DNA of 8,628 nt from Dehalococcoidia bacterium (GCA_030603265.1 JAUVYD010000043.1:1-8628), one strand, 5' to 3'; shown: positions 1 through 6,155, counted from the stretch's first letter. The notes: generated by a model from the letters alone, not told the origin. Translations and numbers: made by a program.

Positions 1-138
1 GTTCCGGGAGCCACGCGTGTGGTTCAGGAATCACACACCACGGGTCGGCCCACCTACCAGAAGTGCTGAGTGATGGAGTGAAGAGCGAGGAGTGCGAGGA
101 TATCAAGTCTCGATCGTCGCCCCGAACGTGCCAGCATC
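1..138. other. Intergenic, no gene seen
   Basis: This stretch lies downstream of the leftmost transporter gene, which reads leftward and stops at 139. I see no open reading frame with a plausible start and ribosome binding site, no RNA gene and no U-tract terminator. A near-palindrome around ACGCGT (11-22) and GTGTG/CACAC arms near 18-37 are too weak to call. The stretch does not contain the TACAAT/CAGGGG block found upstream of the two transporter copies, so there is no sign of a third copy ending here. Confidence 0.5.
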
Positions 139-1422
139 TCACGAGTCGCGGTGCAGCGACTTCGGCCGCTTCACCAACAGGATGAGCGGGATACCGACGG
201 CGAACATGGCGGCGAAGATGATGAACGTCCAGTCATAGGTGCCCGTGGCATCGTACATCAGCCCGGCAAAGAACGGCCCTGTGGCGGTACCGAGGCTCTG
301 TGCCAGGTTGAGAGCGCCGAAGATGGAGCCATAGAACGCGAGTCCGAAGTGGCTGCTCGCGAGTATGGAGAGCGTGGGCAACCACGACCCCACTCCGAAG
401 CCCAGCAGCAGCGAATACGCCCAGATGAGCGCCGTTGGCGAGTCAGCGTGGATGTTCAAGAGTATCACCACCGACGCCGCCATCAGGCCCTGGCCGATTG
501 CCCACGCGTGCGTCGGGAGTATCCTGTCGCACAGCCAGCCGAAGAACACCTTTCCAAGGGCACTGCCAATGCCTATCGCGCCGAGGGCCACGGCTGCGGT
601 CTGCATCGGGTAGCCGATATCCTGCAGGAACGGCACGGGTGCCTGGACAAGGCCCATATTGCTAAACTGGCCGAAGACGAAGGACACGGCGATGAGCCAG
701 AAGGGAAGCGTCGCCATTGCCTGGCGCAACGTGAAACCGTGCTCGTCGGCAACCGCCGCTGCCGCGCCCATGTTGTTCCGGGGCATGACCTCGCCGTCCG
801 GGTACAGGCCCATCTCAGATGGACGGGTACGAACAACCAGCGCGCCTAGGGGAATGACAACCACCCAGATGAGGATGGCCATCGAGAGATAGGCGTTCCG
901 CCAGCCATGGTTCTCGATGATGAATCCGACGGCAGGCGCGAGCACGCCACCCGCCCCCACGCCTGCGGCCATAAGGCCTATCGCAGTGCCCCGCCGCTTC
1001 TTGAACCAGTTGGATACTACTGCACTTGAAGGCACCTGCCCCATGCCGGCGGCGCCCGCGCCGATCAGCACGTAGCCAAGGTAGAAAAGGGAGAGTTGGC
1101 TCATCTGGCTGACGACAACGAATCCGAGGCCCATCACCACCGCGCCAATTGGAATGACCGGGCGGGCACCGTAGCGGTCCACGAACCACCCAACCACCGG
1201 CGAAATGATTCCCATCGTCACAAAGAAAATGGTGAAGCCGGCCATTATCTGGCCGCGTCCCCATTCGAACGCCCCCTGCAACGGAGTCACGAAGAGACTG
1301 AATGCGAAGGAGCCGCAACCGATGGCCATGAAGTTGAAGAAGAATGTGACCAGGACAAGCCAGTAGCCATAGAAGACACGTGGTCTCCGCGGAAGGGTTC
1401 CGGTGTTCGATGTCTTTCCCAT
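139..1422 (-). CDS. MFS transporter (OFA/MCT-like), tandem copy A
   Basis: This encodes a 427-residue secondary transporter of the inner membrane with a pattern of about 12 hydrophobic segments split by a central polar loop near residues 200-230. The N-terminus (RVFYGYWLV, residues 15-23) is typical of oxalate/formate-antiporter and monocarboxylate-porter-like MFS proteins. MFS motif A lies in loop 2-3 at residues 78-88 (GWFVDRYGARP), and a second copy-like motif (GWLCDRILP) lies in the C-terminal half. Its second motif-A residue is Trp where copy B has the usual Arg. I prefer the ATG at 1422. An in-frame TTG at 1431 would add three residues, and neither start has a good ribosome binding site. 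It lies 57 bp downstream of copy B in the same direction and could be co-transcribed with it. The substrate is unknown; small carboxylates are typical for the family. Confidence 0.9.
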   Translation of the reverse strand: MGKTSNTGTLPRRPRVFYGYWLVLVTFFFNFMAIGCGSFAFSLFVTPLQGAFEWGRGQIMAGFTIFFVTMGIISPVVGWFVDRYGARPVIPIGAVVMGLGFVVVSQMSQLSLFYLGYVLIGAGAAGMGQVPSSAVVSNWFKKRRGTAIGLMAAGVGAGGVLAPAVGFIIENHGWRNAYLSMAILIWVVVIPLGALVVRTRPSEMGLYPDGEVMPRNNMGAAAAVADEHGFTLRQAMATLPFWLIAVSFVFGQFSNMGLVQAPVPFLQDIGYPMQTAAVALGAIGIGSALGKVFFGWLCDRILPTHAWAIGQGLMAASVVILLNIHADSPTALIWAYSLLLGFGVGSWLPTLSILASSHFGLAFYGSIFGALNLAQSLGTATGPFFAGLMYDATGTYDWTFIIFAAMFAVGIPLILLVKRPKSLHRDS

Positions 1423-1443
1423 GCGCGGCAAGGCGAGCGTCCC

Positions 1444-1449
1444 ATTGTA
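1444..1449 (-). promoter_or_regulatory. Candidate -10 box (TACAAT) for copy A
   Basis: On the minus strand TACAAT lies exactly 22 bp before the preferred ATG. The same box at the same spacing precedes copy B. No -35 resembling TTGACA sits 16-18 bp upstream. If used, transcription would start near 1437, leaving a very short leader with no Shine-Dalgarno sequence. The box may be functional or simply carried along by the duplication. Confidence 0.3.
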
Positions 1450-1456
1450 TCAGGGG

Positions 1457-1493
1457 GGAGTCGGCACACGAGTCGGGGGTCACGAGTCGCGGG
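1457..1493. repeat. GAGTCG-rich short repeats at duplication junction
   Basis: Three copies of GAGTCG (beginning about 1458, 1470 and 1484), two of them preceded by CAC, occur within about 35 bp. They lie between the start of copy A and the end of copy B, and the last one overlaps copy B's stop codon. The same kind of sequence is found upstream of copy B at 2802-2837. Repeats of this kind at the seam are a plausible substrate for the recombination that made the tandem pair. Confidence 0.6.
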
Positions 1494-2766
1494 TTGCCGG
1501 CCTGGGCCGTCTCGTGAGAAGCACCGCCGGGATACTCACCAGGAACATCGCGGCGAAGGTGACGAACGCCCAATAGTAGGTGCCAGTGGCATCGTACATC
1601 AGCCCCGCGAAGAACGGGCCGGTGGCAGCGCCGATGCTCGGTGCCAGGCTGAGGACACCGAAAATGGAGCCATAGAACGCGAGCCCGAAGTGGCTGCTCG
1701 CGAGTATCGAAAGCGTAGGCAACCATGCTCCCACTCCGAAGCCCAGCACCAGGCCAAACACCCAGATGAGCGCAAGCGGCGAGTCAGCGTGGATATTCAA
1801 GAGTATCGCCACCGACGCGGCCATGAACCCCAGGCCGATTGTCCACGCATACTTCGGCAGTATCCTGTCGCACAGCCAGCCGAAGAACACCTTTCCAAGG
1901 CCGCTGGCAATGCCTATCGCGCCGAGCGCCGCCGCTGCGGTCTGCATCGGGTAGCCGATATCCTGCAGGAACGGGACGGGTGCCTGCGTCAAGCCCATGC
2001 TGCTGAAGCCTCCGAACAGGAACGACACCACGATGAGCCACAACACCGGCGTGCGTGCCGCCTGTCGGAGCGTGAAACCGGACACGTCCGCCACAGCGGT
2101 CGCAGCCCCCGACGCCACATCTGGAGGCCCGCCGGCTCCATCGGGATACAACCCCATCTCCGACGGCCGTGTGCGCACAACCAGCACGCCGAGGGGAATG
2201 ACGACCACCCAGATGAGGATTGCCATCGAGAGATAGGCGTTCCGCCAGCCGTAGTTTTGGATGATGAATCCGACGGCAGGCGCGAGTACACCACCAGCAC
2301 CCACGCCCGCAGCCATGACGCCTATCGCAGTGCCCCGCCGCTTCTTGAACCAGTTGGAGACTACTGCGCTTGAAGGTACCTGCCCCATGCCGGCGGCGCC
2401 CGCGCCGACCAGTACGTAGCCGAGGTAGAAGAGGGAGAGTTGGCTCATCTGGCTGACAACAACGAATCCCAGGCCCATCACCACCGCGCCAATCGGAATG
2501 ACCGGGCGAGCGCCGTAGCGGTCCACGAACCGACCGACCACCGGACAGGTGACACCCATCGTCACGAAAAACATGGTGAAGCCGGCCATTATCTGGCCGC
2601 GTCCCCATCCGAACGCGTCCTGCAACGGAGTCACGAAGAGACTGAATGCGAAGGAGCCGCAGCCGATGGCCATGAAGTTGAAGATGAATGTGACCAGGAC
2701 GAGCCAGTAGCCATAGAAGACACGTGGTCTCCGCGGAAGGGTTCCGGTGTTCGATGTCTTTCCCAT
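1480..2766 (-). CDS. MFS transporter (OFA/MCT-like), tandem copy B
   Basis: This encodes a 428-residue inner-membrane MFS carrier, the paralogue of the gene immediately downstream. It has the same RVFYGYWLV N-terminus and motif A at residues 78-88 (GRFVDRYGARP, with the canonical Arg). The C-half motif GWLCDRILP and the C-terminal RDS are also shared. Residues 1-210 differ from copy A at only about 13 positions; the remaining ~218 residues differ at about 56. Changes cluster in the central loop, in the segments after it and in the C-terminal tail. The ATG at 2766 matches copy A's ATG; in-frame TTG codons at 2775 and 2781 are alternatives. It is divergent from the DUF169 gene across about 176 bp. 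It probably transports a related but possibly distinct small organic anion; the substrate cannot be read. Confidence 0.9.
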   Translation of the reverse strand: MGKTSNTGTLPRRPRVFYGYWLVLVTFIFNFMAIGCGSFAFSLFVTPLQDAFGWGRGQIMAGFTMFFVTMGVTCPVVGRFVDRYGARPVIPIGAVVMGLGFVVVSQMSQLSLFYLGYVLVGAGAAGMGQVPSSAVVSNWFKKRRGTAIGVMAAGVGAGGVLAPAVGFIIQNYGWRNAYLSMAILIWVVVIPLGVLVVRTRPSEMGLYPDGAGGPPDVASGAATAVADVSGFTLRQAARTPVLWLIVVSFLFGGFSSMGLTQAPVPFLQDIGYPMQTAAAALGAIGIASGLGKVFFGWLCDRILPKYAWTIGLGFMAASVAILLNIHADSPLALIWVFGLVLGFGVGAWLPTLSILASSHFGLAFYGSIFGVLSLAPSIGAATGPFFAGLMYDATGTYYWAFVTFAAMFLVSIPAVLLTRRPRPATRDS

Positions 2767-2787
2767 GCGCGGCAAGGTCAACGCCTG

Positions 2788-2793
2788 ATTGTA
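2788..2793 (-). promoter_or_regulatory. Candidate -10 box (TACAAT) for copy B
   Basis: TACAAT on the minus strand, 22 bp before the ATG at 2766, sits in the same place as the box before copy A. There is no recognisable -35 at 16-18 bp and no Shine-Dalgarno before the start. The flanking CCCCTGA is conserved between the copies, while the bases between the box and the start have diverged. Confidence 0.3.
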
Positions 2794-2801
2794 TCAGGGG
2801 A

Positions 2802-2837
2802 GAGTCGGCGCGCGTCGGGAGTCAACGAGTGGCGAGT
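2802..2837. repeat. GAGTCG-type repeats upstream of copy B
   Basis: This segment contains GAGTCGGC, CGTCGGGAGTC, AACGAGT and GGCGAGTC in close succession. It resembles the junction repeat at 1457-1493. It lies in the divergent intergenic region between the copy B transporter and the DUF169 gene, outside both coding regions. Confidence 0.5.
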
Positions 2838-2892
2838 CAGCGCGAAGCGAGCCGAGGGTCACGGGGGTATCGCTTTCCACATCGCATGTGGT

Positions 2893-2898
2893 TACAAT
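2893..2898 (+). promoter_or_regulatory. Candidate -10 box for the DUF169 gene
   Basis: TACAAT occurs 45 bp before the DUF169 start codon, within TGTGGTTACAATCGG. The -35 region is not recognisable. A TG lies two bases, rather than one, upstream of the box, so it is not a strict extended -10. It is the best candidate in the divergent region on this strand. Confidence 0.35.
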
Positions 2899-2942
2899 CG
2901 GTGACGGGAACCCCAACGCGCATGACTGGAGGAGACCAAACC

Positions 2943-3713
2943 ATGGAGAAATGGGCAGAGTTGGGTCAGAAACTGGACTCATTGCTGCAGCTTCGAACGC
3001 CCTCACTGGGAGTGAAGCTGTACAAGAAGATTGAGGACGCACCGAAGGACGTCGGTGCTCTCAACTTCCCCTGCGCCGCGTGCCAGGTGGCCGGCTTCTC
3101 TCGCTACTACAAACGAGCCGTGCTGGCGACGAACAAGGAGGCCTACCACTGCCAGGTGGGAGGTGCGGCCCTCGGCTTCTGGGACGTGGAGGAGGACTTC
3201 AAGAACGGCGAGCGGAACGCCGGGATGTGGGCCAGCGATGCGAAGACGACCGGGAAGCTGATGGAGGGCGATTTCATCCCCGCAGGCTCCTTCTCAGCAG
3301 CCCTCTTCGCCCCCCTCAGCAAGATGCCTGAGGAGCCGGATGTGGTTCTCTTCTACGGCTCTCCCGACCAGATGCTGAGCCTTGTGTATGGCACCATCTG
3401 GAATGGCGGCGAAAGGGTCAAGCTGGAGACCAATGGCCACGGTGGGACCTGCCGCGAATGCATCGCCGCGCCGTACCTGCACAACGAGTTCCGCCTGGCC
3501 ATCACGGACATCGGAGAACGCAAGTTCGCCATGGCCTACGACTGGGAGATGGTGGCTGGTGTGCCCTACGGCAAGTTCGAGGGCCTCGTTGACGGCACCA
3601 CGGCAGCGCTCACAAAAGGCATCTACGTCAGGCCCATCGCCCCATGGGGATTCCAGGCCTGGCCGGATATGGCCCGCGACAGGACCGGGCTCAAGTCCCT
3701 CTTCCCCGGATAG
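2943..3713 (+). CDS. DUF169 family protein
   Basis: This encodes a 256-residue soluble protein without a signal peptide or membrane segments. The overall pattern fits the DUF169 family, whose biochemical function is not established. It opens with a helix and the phrase LGVKLYK (residues 22-28). NFPCAACQVAGF (41-52) and the YHCQVGGAALGF region (68-79) follow. Later come FYGSPDQML (137-145) and GHGGTCRECIAAPY (165-178). Five cysteines at C44, C47, C70, C170 and C173, including two CxxC pairs, could bind a metal or an iron-sulfur centre; that is inference. The ATG at 2943 is chosen because GGAGGAG (2928-2934) lies 8 bp upstream and the homology begins here; longer in-frame starts lack this. It converges on the cupin gene. 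DUF169 genes often sit among redox enzymes, but the role here is unknown. Confidence 0.88.
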   Translation: MEKWAELGQKLDSLLQLRTPSLGVKLYKKIEDAPKDVGALNFPCAACQVAGFSRYYKRAVLATNKEAYHCQVGGAALGFWDVEEDFKNGERNAGMWASDAKTTGKLMEGDFIPAGSFSAALFAPLSKMPEEPDVVLFYGSPDQMLSLVYGTIWNGGERVKLETNGHGGTCRECIAAPYLHNEFRLAITDIGERKFAMAYDWEMVAGVPYGKFEGLVDGTTAALTKGIYVRPIAPWGFQAWPDMARDRTGLKSLFPG

Positions 3714-3918
3714 TGGAGGCGGCGTCACGCGTCGGGACGCGCGTCGGCGCGCAGCGCGGGCCGCAAGAGAATGGATGTTCTGAGGGCGGGTTTCGAACCC
3801 ACACTCACACTGGGCCGCACGCCCACTCCCCTGCGGGCGACCACAGAGAGCGCACCTGCAGGCAGCGCTCCTCATGAGCACAGCGGCCCGACGATGGACG
3901 GGGCTGACGACTCCGAGA
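3714..3918. other. Convergent intergenic region with small hairpin
   Basis: The region between the DUF169 gene and the cupin gene starts with a CG-rich tract rich in CGCGTCGG (about 3724-3760), related in style to the GAGTCG repeats. At 3788-3800 GGGTT/AACCC form a 5-bp hairpin around TCG. On the minus strand 3786-3802 looks like a tRNA T-arm, but no full cloverleaf could be built. No U-tract follows the hairpin, so a terminator role is only possible. No credible gene is present. Confidence 0.45.
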
Positions 3919-4314
3919 CTACCGGCTCTTCTGCGCCTCGGCCAGCCTCGCGAGGAGGTCCTGGCGGGGTGGAGAGAAGACCTCCACGACCTTACAGGGG
4001 GAGTCATACGTGTATGAGCCATGCACCGAACCCGACGGCACGACCATTATGTCACCGGCCTTGATGCGGTAGAGCTTACCATCCAGTATCTCATCCCGCT
4101 CGCCCTCCAGCACGATGACAATCTCCTCCGGCTCATGGCTGTGCGTGTTGAACTGGATGTTCGGCTCCTGCGCGATGAAGCTCGCCGTCATATTCTTCGA
4201 GTCGAACAGGTGCGCCACCGCCCCGGGGCCAAGCTGTATCTGCGGCATGTCCCAGTAGCGCTGTACCTTCTTCATCTCCTCTTCGCTCGCCCGAGTCTCC
4301 TTCTGTTCACTCAT
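3919..4314 (-). CDS. Single-domain cupin protein
   Basis: This encodes a 131-residue small soluble protein of the cupin fold. Both classical cupin motifs are complete. Motif 1 is HSHEPEE (H58, H60, E64) followed by VLEG. Motif 2 is GDIMVVPSGSVH (G87 to H98), matching G(X)5PXG(X)2H. H58, H60, E64 and H98 are the expected ligands for a mononuclear metal such as Fe, Mn or Ni. The ATG at 4314 is supported by an excellent AGGAGG (4322-4327) 7 bp upstream. The length is normal for stand-alone cupins, which include isomerases, dioxygenases and sugar- or ligand-binding proteins, so no reaction can be assigned. It converges on the DUF169 gene and lies downstream of a broken flavoprotein gene on the same strand. 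Confidence 0.88.
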   Translation of the reverse strand: MSEQKETRASEEEMKKVQRYWDMPQIQLGPGAVAHLFDSKNMTASFIAQEPNIQFNTHSHEPEEIVIVLEGERDEILDGKLYRIKAGDIMVVPSGSVHGSYTYDSPCKVVEVFSPPRQDLLARLAEAQKSR

Positions 4315-4368
4315 CTCACTCCCTCCTGCCGGTCACGGCTGCCCACCGCGGACAGCGTCCCTCCGGAG

Positions 4369-4374
4369 AGTATA
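4369..4374 (-). promoter_or_regulatory. Candidate -10 box (TATACT) for the cupin gene
   Basis: On the minus strand TATACT lies about 55 bp upstream of the cupin ATG, inside the imperfect palindrome AGAG-TATAG-CTCT (plus-strand reading). No good -35 was found at 16-18 bp. The palindrome could be an operator, but it is short. The rest of 4315-4436 shows nothing else I can support. Confidence 0.3.
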
Positions 4375-4436
4375 GCTCTGCCTTGCGTCCACCCCTCACC
4401 ATCTGCGGTCCCACCAGCCGGCCTGTGACTCGCAAT

Positions 4437-4628
4437 TCACGTAGGGTCGACTATTGACCCGAAACCCGCGCATCGCGCGCTGCATCGCTCCACGTGCATC
4501 CTGTAAGCAGACACCTTTTGCACCTCGGCGCCTGCGCCTGCTGTTCCGGCCAGGAACCTGTCGAGCAGCAGCGCAGTATTGCCCTGCTCGCCGGAAGGAC
4601 TGCCGTCTATCGCCAGTATCTTTGTCAT
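4437..4628 (-). pseudogene. Remnant of an NADPH-dependent FMN reductase-like flavoprotein
   Basis: A 63-codon open frame starts at ATG 4628 with MTKILAIDGSPSGEQGNTALLLDRFL. This is the typical first strand, FMN-phosphate loop (GSP...GNT) and first helix of the flavodoxin-like NADPH-dependent FMN reductase/iron-sulfur flavoprotein family. It continues as AGAGAEVQKVSAYRM and reaches a cysteine pair (CSARC) where family members usually carry a Cys-rich segment, then diverges and stops. Intact members are usually about 180-200 residues, so the C-terminal two thirds are gone. I found no continuation in the other minus-strand frames down to the cupin gene. There is no clear ribosome binding site. 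The likeliest reading is a decayed gene; a short functional protein is unlikely because the nucleotide-binding fold is incomplete. Confidence 0.65.
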
Positions 4629-4751
4629 AGGCCGCTATGGTACACATCCGCCCACCCCGAACCCAAACGCCAGGGTGGCCCCCGTCAGCAGCATGCGCCG
4701 CCGAATTCAGGCCTCGTGGCGAAATGGCGGCAACCCGCACTACGCCACCCA

Positions 4752-4780
4752 TTGCACACCCGACTTGTAGTTCGCATAAT
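4752..4780 (+). promoter_or_regulatory. Sigma70-type promoter for the small membrane protein
   Basis: TTGCAC (4752-4757) and CATAAT (4775-4780) are separated by exactly 17 bp, close to the housekeeping consensus. Transcription would begin near 4787. That gives a leader of about 30 bases with the ribosome binding site GAGGAGG at 4801-4807 and an ATG at 4817. The fit of promoter, spacing and ribosome binding site supports the short gene that follows. Confidence 0.6.
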
Positions 4781-4816
4781 AGAGGCAGAGACTGCGTTCA
4801 GAGGAGGTGGCGGAAC

Positions 4817-4957
4817 ATGAGAAGGCAGACTGCAGGTATCGTTGCCCTCGTCCTCGGCATCCTCGTGCTCGTCTGGTCCTCCTGGACCAACGAAGTCCTC
4901 GGCGTACTCCTCGTACTCATCGCCGTGGGATTCTTCACGGGCAAACTCAGGATGTAG
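4817..4957 (+). CDS. Small two-helix membrane protein, 46 aa
   Basis: This short gene encodes 46 residues with two hydrophobic stretches. The first, about residues 6-20, contains GIVALVLGILVLVW. The second, about 27-41, contains EVLGVLLVLIAVGFF. A short polar turn (SSWTNE) joins them. Arg-Arg at positions 2-3 and Lys/Arg near the C-terminus suggest a helical hairpin with both ends in the cytoplasm. The ATG at 4817 follows GAGGAGG (4801-4807) with a 9-bp gap and a well-spaced promoter. Longer in-frame extensions upstream would run through the promoter and lack a ribosome binding site. I do not recognise a named family; small proteins of this shape are often stress-related or accessory to membrane complexes, but nothing here shows which. 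It stands alone, about 215 bp before the epimerase gene. Confidence 0.65.
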   Translation: MRRQTAGIVALVLGILVLVWSSWTNEVLGVLLVLIAVGFFTGKLRM

Positions 4958-5030
4958 AGGCTCCACCATCGGGTTCGCGCATCCTTGCCGCGGCACGGCG
5001 GGCGGCGTCGACAGTCATGACCGCCGGGCG

Positions 5031-5046
5031 GCGGAGCCGGCTCCGC
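5031..5046. repeat. 16-bp perfect palindrome
   Basis: GCGGAGCCGGCTCCGC is a perfect palindrome; as RNA it would form a 6-bp stem with a CCGG loop. It lies 73 bp after the small membrane-protein gene and 127 bp before the epimerase gene. It could act as a transcription terminator without a U-tract or as a protein-binding site. The rest of 4958-5173 is CG-rich with no further gene; a short GTCATGAC palindrome lies at 5014-5021. Confidence 0.45.
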
Positions 5047-5173
5047 ATGGCGCCCCGGGCATCCGGACGATGCGGAAAGCCCTTCTCCCGACAGGGAGGC
5101 AAGGGCGAACATAGCTGCTCAGGCTTGCCGGAGGCTTGAGGCCCTGTGGGAGCACATAGGGAGGTAAACACCC

Positions 5174-6142
5174 GTGAGAGTTCTCGTCACCGGAGGCACG
5201 GGCTACATAGGAGCGGGACTGGTCCGCGCTCTACTGGAGCGCGGTGATGACGTGGTCACGTTCGGGCCCACGTCAAACCCCGGCCGAATCGCGGACATCA
5301 AGAACGACATCACCGTCATCCGCGGCAACCTGGCATACTCATCGGAGGTGTTCAACGCGGTGAAGGACCACCGCATCGAACGCATCTTCCACCTTGGCTC
5401 CATGTTGAGCACTCTCTCCAACGCCAATCCATGGGCATCATTCCAGGTGAACGTGGTGGGCACGATGAACGTGCTTGAGGCATCCCGTCTCTTCGACGTG
5501 CCGCAGCTGGTATTCACGAGCACAATCGGCACGTTTGCCCTCGGCGCAGGCTCCGTGGTGACCGACCACACCATCCAGCGACCCGCTACCATGTACGGCT
5601 CCGGGAAACTCTACTGCGAGTGCCTCGGTCGTTTCTATCGCACCCACTTCGGGCTGGACTTCCGCACCATCCGCTTCCCCTCCGTTATCGGCCCCGGCAC
5701 GAAGCTCCGCACCGTGGCACAGTACAACTCATGGATGATTGAGTACCCGGCCCTTGGCAAGCCGTTCGAGTGCTTCGTAACCGAGGGCACGAAAGGCCCG
5801 GGCATGTACTTCAAGGATGCTGTCAGGTCCCTGCTGATGATTGCCGACGCCCCCCGTGACAGCATCGTCACGGTGAACTACAACGTGGGCGGCCTGGTTC
5901 CCACACCCACCGCGAAGGAGCTCGAGCTGGAGGTGCGGAAGCACATTCCGGACGCAGCCATCAGCTACGTGCCAGACCCTGCCATCATGGACTACTACGC
6001 CACGGCGAAGACCGAGGCCTTCGACGACTCCTGCGCGCGGGAGGAGTGGGGCTGGCTACCGGAGTACGGCAGTCTGGATGAGATAGTGGACGACTTCATC
6101 CACGAGGTGCGCACGGCTCCATCGAAGTATGGGCTGCCGTGA
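5174..6142 (+). CDS. NAD-dependent epimerase/dehydratase, L-threonine 3-dehydrogenase-like
   Basis: This encodes a 322-residue extended short-chain dehydrogenase. The NAD-binding Rossmann motif TGGTGYIGAGL is at residues 6-16, S116 lies in the FTST segment, and the catalytic YxxxK is Y141/K145. The C-terminal half follows the pattern of epimerase-type L-threonine dehydrogenases: RPATMYG before the catalytic lysine, LGRFYRTHFGLDFRTIRFP after it, MYFKDAVRSLLMIADAP at 211-227, and FDDSCAREEWGW near the end. Enzymes of that group oxidise threonine to 2-amino-3-ketobutyrate with NAD. Specificity is not proven, and a UDP-sugar or hydroxy-acid substrate is possible. The GTG at 5174 is supported by GGGAGG (5159-5164) 9 bp upstream and by the immediate start of the Rossmann strand. 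The SDR gene follows after 119 bp with its own promoter. Confidence 0.88.
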   Translation: MRVLVTGGTGYIGAGLVRALLERGDDVVTFGPTSNPGRIADIKNDITVIRGNLAYSSEVFNAVKDHRIERIFHLGSMLSTLSNANPWASFQVNVVGTMNVLEASRLFDVPQLVFTSTIGTFALGAGSVVTDHTIQRPATMYGSGKLYCECLGRFYRTHFGLDFRTIRFPSVIGPGTKLRTVAQYNSWMIEYPALGKPFECFVTEGTKGPGMYFKDAVRSLLMIADAPRDSIVTVNYNVGGLVPTPTAKELELEVRKHIPDAAISYVPDPAIMDYYATAKTEAFDDSCAREEWGWLPEYGSLDEIVDDFIHEVRTAPSKYGLP

Positions 6143-6155
6143 CGGCCCCAATCCG

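Larger units (their letters stand above)
139..2810. repeat. Tandem duplication, two ~1.34 kb units
   Basis: The two transporter genes plus about 45 bp of upstream sequence form a direct tandem repeat. The stop codons are offset by 1341 bp and the start codons by 1344 bp, a one-codon difference. The conserved upstream block contains CAGGGG, ATTGTA and GAGTCGGC (plus-strand reading) in both units. In sampled 60-bp blocks the nucleotide match is about 90-95% in the N-terminal half and 83-90% in the C-terminal half. The gene ends are also conserved: both proteins finish in RDS followed by TGA. Confidence 0.9.

Noticed and set aside
815..1726. 303-codon minus-strand open frame overlapping both transporters
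   Set aside because: It is out of frame with the real transporters, has no membrane pattern of its own, and is rich in Arg, Gly and His, as shadow frames in GC-rich DNA are.
1096..2373. 425-codon plus-strand open frame antisense to both transporter copies
   Set aside because: It runs across the duplication junction and its product is rich in Arg, His and Glu with no recognisable domain. It reflects the codon pattern of the GC-rich transporter genes on the opposite strand.
139..2810. CRISPR array or other regularly spaced repeat
   Set aside because: The short GAGTCG motifs are irregularly spaced and imperfect, with no uniform spacers; the large repeat is a gene duplication.
3772..3870. Intact tRNA gene on the minus strand
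   Set aside because: Only the T-arm is convincing. The space between a possible D-arm and the T-arm is about 18 bases, too short for an anticodon arm plus variable loop, and the CCA position does not fit.
3294..4022. 242-codon minus-strand frame over the DUF169 gene
   Set aside because: It overlaps a well-supported plus-strand gene and the end of the cupin gene, and shows no motif.
4021..4428. 135-codon plus-strand frame over the cupin gene
   Set aside because: It is antisense to a cupin with complete metal-binding motifs and a strong ribosome binding site, and has no ribosome binding site of its own.
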